DNA of 64,000 bases from Gymnogyps californianus (Eukaryota; Chordata; Aves; Accipitriformes; Cathartidae). Both the position numbers and the translations under genes were made by a program. The stretch spans positions 5,911,792 to 5,975,791 of the forward strand of contig NC_059487.1 of assembly GCF_018139145.2 (NCBI RefSeq). The letters run 5' to 3'. Below the pieces are notes generated by a model that had not been told where the DNA came from, ran no database searches, and worked only from the letters and a program-made list of their open reading frames with translations. Shown in pieces: positions 60,751-64,000 of this stretch (its first letter is position 1; each line of letters begins with the position of its first letter).

Positions 60751-63700
60751 TGGTCTAAGACAAAGGACAAAGCACCTGAGGTGTCACATCCCGAGGTGTC
60801 TAGACTGAGGTTACAGCGGGTTCCTTCCCTGCTGGGCGTGAGTGCCTGGTGACCTGGCCATGGGCTGCGGGTTTTGGTGGCAGCCACCCGCCCCGGGCTC
60901 GCTGTGAGCCCCGCTGGGGTCAGCAGCCGGTGCTGCCCGGTGCCAGCCCGCCTTCCTCGGGGACTGCAGCCGTGCCTGGCCACCCACAATAGCTGCTTTC
61001 AGTCCAATTTCACCGAGGGGTAGAGCTCTCAGAAATACTAAGCTGCTGGAAAACAGGCTTCCTTCCTTAGCTGGTTTGTCACAGCCTTTAGGGAAGTTCC
61101 CATATCGGGTCTGGGACCTTGTGTCCAGGCCGTCCTTGGCGCTGAACGGGCACGGGGGATCTCTGTGCCTCCCGCTGCCATCAACCTTACCAGTATGGCA
61201 CAGCTGAGGAAACTGAGGCACAGGGAGGTAATGGGGCTTGCCTGGGAATGAGCTGGGGCATTTCTGCAGATCAGCCCATCAGCTGTGACCAACCTGGGTG
61301 GTTTGGACCCTTCTCCTCAGGGACTAAAGAGGTCCTAAGCAGCCACTCTCCAGCTTTGGCGCTTCCCTGCTCTCACAGAGCAACATCAGCTCCACGAGTG
61401 ATGGGTGGGAGAGCTCTGCGCGCACACCAGCAGAAGAGCCTTCGTCCCCAAAGTGCCACCAGCTCTTGTGCAGACCAGCAGCCACAGGCACTCAGTCCAC
61501 GTCACCCCAAAACTCAGCAGAGGGTGCTGGGGAATCGCCTTCACAGCAGGTTGGGCAGTCGTGGGGCAGAGCCCACACCAGCCACATCCCTGCCCTTGGG
61601 GAGCCAATGCACTTTTGGGGGGGGCACAAAAAAACCCCACCACTTCAGTTTCTCACCTGAGTCCACCTGGCTATTCCTGTGTCGCTTCCCCACTGCTGTC
61701 AGGCGCATTGAGATCTGGAGAGCCTCAGTTTTCTTAAAGCCTCTGCTTTTTTGTGCTTTTCTTTCAACTTGTGCTCTCTTTTCTCATCCCACTGGAGATA
61801 ATGCAGGGCAGAGGAGCCCCTGGGGCTTGGCCACCTACTCACTTCCTTTATGTCTTGTTAAGACTTCACTGTGGGCTTTGGTGGTGCCTCTGTAAAATGA
61901 TGCTTGGTGCTTCTTTGTGTCCCAAAGCTTTCCTAAGGCCACAGGGAAAAGAAAAAAAAACCCAACAAACCCAAAAAGGCAGAAAGCCACAATGATGGAG
62001 GTGGAGAGGTGATATGGGGCTGCAGGCAGGGGCTGCTGGGGTGTAGGGTACCCGCACCCAGGGACTTTGTGGTGCAGGGGAAGGGCAGGGAGGGCTGGAG
62101 GCTGGGAGAAGGGGAGGGAAAGCCACCACCCTCTGGTGACAGCTCTGCGGAGCCCCCAGGGCTGCACCCAGGAGTGCCAAGGGTGGGTGCAGTGGGCAGG
62201 CCAGGCTCCCTGCAGCGTACGGCATGGCACCACAGCAGCCTCGGAGGATTTTGCAGAAGGGTGGGTGACATTAGCTGCGTCCCAGCTGGTGCTGCCCAGG
62301 TAGGAAACGCTGCCTTCCCCTGCTTGCCCAAGGGCACAGGCTGCCTTTTGCAAGAGGTCCCAGTGTCCCAGTCTGGTCCCAGTCCCAGGTTGCACAATGA
62401 AATAAACTCACCTAAATTCATTCTTCCAAAGTTTGCAGTTATTGAGGGGCAGCTAAAATTATTCCTCAAAATCCCCCAAAACCTTGGGTTCTGGTGAAGC
62501 CTCATGCTTCCCTACAAGCACCACACACCAGCACCTTCCACATTCCTCTCAGTCCAAACCTGGCCAAGGTGCACCCAATCTTACATCCAGGAGCAATTAA
62601 GTGAGCAACACAGCAATTATCGCCCTAGCCACTCTTCGTGGTCCTAGTCCATATGACCCTACAGCAATCCCTATAGCCCTATGGAGGAGGAAGAAATTAG
62701 CATCTGGCATAGGCTCACTAGCAAGATACTTCCCACTCTGGACTGTCCTCAGCCTGGCCACAGCTGTGTGAGGACGCACTCCAGCCATTGCAAGGCAGCT
62801 TTTAAAGGGCAGATCTTTCCCAAAGCTGCACACTCAGCCTCTGTGAGCACCTTTTCCAGAGGGCTCAGTCTCCCCTGGGGTCCTGAGAGCTGGGGCTTTG
62901 TATAGTCTGTGCCCTGAGGGGTTAAACACCGGGACATCTGATCTGGAAAATGAAAGAAGGGCTGTCTTTGGAAATTCCAGCCTGGTGTGTTGGGCTGCAG
63001 TGGCCTTGCAGGATGGTGGCTTGGAGAAGGAAGGAGGAGGGGTCTCCATCAGTGCAAGGCAGTTGGCAGCTCTGCCGGGAGCTGCTGGAGCAAACGAGCC
63101 GGTTGCAATGAGACACAGCTGCTCCGTGCATGCAGGTGCCACCTGCCCCCCCGGATCCACCCTCCGGCCTCCCAGGAGCCCTCATAGGTGCAGCAGGAGA
63201 CACGCCGTGGGGACTGGGTGCTGTTTGGGAGACAGGGCCCTCCCCTTGCTCAGGTGAGAGGAAGGAAGAGGTAGGGAGAGGAGGAGCTGAGGGTGAGCGA
63301 GCGTTACTGCGGGCAGAGAGCAACTCTCGGGGTTTCTGGGCTGGTTGCTCCAAAGTTGAGGAGGTGCTGAGGTTCAGCAGCTGCCCAGGTAATGGGGAAG
63401 GTCCTGGGCAGTTTGCAGCATGTGGTGGATGGGGAGCGTGGACGTGCAGGGTGTGCAGGGCGTGCTGCTTATGGGGTGGCCCAGCTTGCTGCCACCTAGG
63501 AGCAGAGCACGCTGGCGTTAGCAAAATATCTGGCTTATTTTGAGAGGCTTTTTAGCTGGAGAGGTGGATGTGAGCTGTGTTGCCTCCATGGGGGAGGATT
63601 GCCCCCTTTGCCCTCTGTTAGAGCTGTGTGGTGAAGGGCTGTGATCCTGCTGTTTCTGGGGTTGAGGAGTAGGGATGCCCTGTTCCTCTGTAGGGTTTAT

Positions 63701-64000
63701 TTGTTGAATGTGGCTTGGTGTCCTTGGGGTGCCTTGAAAACCCTTTCTCCTGCCCTGTCCACCTATTAATTTCTCTCCAGAGTGTAACTTATTCTTCATC
63801 TCGCTAATGGACCTGCTCCATTCGTGATGGGGCTGAGAGCTGTGAGAAATCTGAGCCTCTTCTCTCTGTTCCCTGCCTGTCTCCGGTTGTCCTGGGTGAA
63901 ACCCACAGGGAGTTAAACTCACCGAGCTGAAAACTGTACCAGAGCCGTCCTCTTCCCACTGCCCCAAGCTCTGGGGCTGAGCAGGTCCCCAGCAACGTGT
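60751..64000. other. Intergenic or 5' flank of the next gene, no gene recognised
   Basis: Plain non-coding DNA with one MIR piece (61184-61250). Donor-like sites at 63253 (ctcag|gtgaga) and 63388 (cccag|gtaatg) could belong to untranslated exons of a plus-strand gene, but no coding sequence supports this. Confidence 0.5.
61184..61250 (-). mobile_element. MIR SINE fragment
   Basis: The plus strand reads cacagctgaggaaactgagg, then cacagggaggtaatggggct and tgcctggg. This is the reverse complement of the MIR core (ccagg…cctctctgtgcctcagtttcctcat). Confidence 0.65.

Noticed and set aside
62590..62695. Possible nuclear copy of mitochondrial DNA (text like attatcgccctagccactc)
   Set aside because: The local composition looked mitochondrial, but I could not place the translated frame in any mitochondrial protein.
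62922..63524. A 200-codon minus-strand open frame
   Set aside because: No domain, biased composition and no splice or promoter context.

Overview
This is vertebrate nuclear DNA, most likely from a bird. The evidence is intron-split genes with vertebrate protein sequence, degenerate CR1 LINE pieces (the dominant avian/reptilian retroposon), a few old MIR SINE pieces, few repeats overall, and one strong CpG island. Two genes are recognised with confidence: the 3' end of PLCG1 (plus strand) and all coding sequence of ZHX3 except its last few residues (minus strand). This neighbour pair and orientation match the known vertebrate block TOP1-PLCG1-ZHX3-LPIN3 (human 20q12, chicken chromosome 20). 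The species cannot be fixed from the sequence.

Layout. 1-3808: the last five coding exons of PLCG1 (end of the C2 domain and C-terminal tail), stop codon, 3' UTR and poly(A) signal. 3809-4354: about 550 bp between the two gene ends, which converge. 4355-9428: the proposed ZHX3 terminal exon, almost all 3' UTR, carrying an old CR1-like piece. 9429-11749: the last ZHX3 intron. 11750-14681: the large ZHX3 coding exon (925 codons, two C2H2 fingers and five homeodomains) with 157 nt of 5' UTR containing two upstream ORFs. 14682-55923: about 41 kb of ZHX3 5' introns, with one candidate non-coding exon (16134-16231), CR1 and MIR remnants and several AT-rich stretches that look like candidate conserved non-coding elements. 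55480-56690: the CpG-island promoter of ZHX3 with a first-exon splice donor, a perfect CRE, an NRF1 core site and an adjoining GC-rich minisatellite. 56690-64000: upstream flank, where LPIN3 would be expected next, but no LPIN3 coding exon is recognisable.

Function. PLCG1 encodes phospholipase C gamma 1, a receptor-tyrosine-kinase effector. ZHX3 encodes a nuclear zinc-finger/homeobox repressor. They are neighbours by conserved synteny and nothing here suggests a shared pathway. I found no mobile-element gene, CRISPR array, RNA gene or other clear new system. The observations most worth checking are the ZHX3 C-terminus (the plain open frame reads through a splice donor), the uORF just before ZHX3, the promoter minisatellite, and a 497-codon unexplained open frame at 59257-60750.
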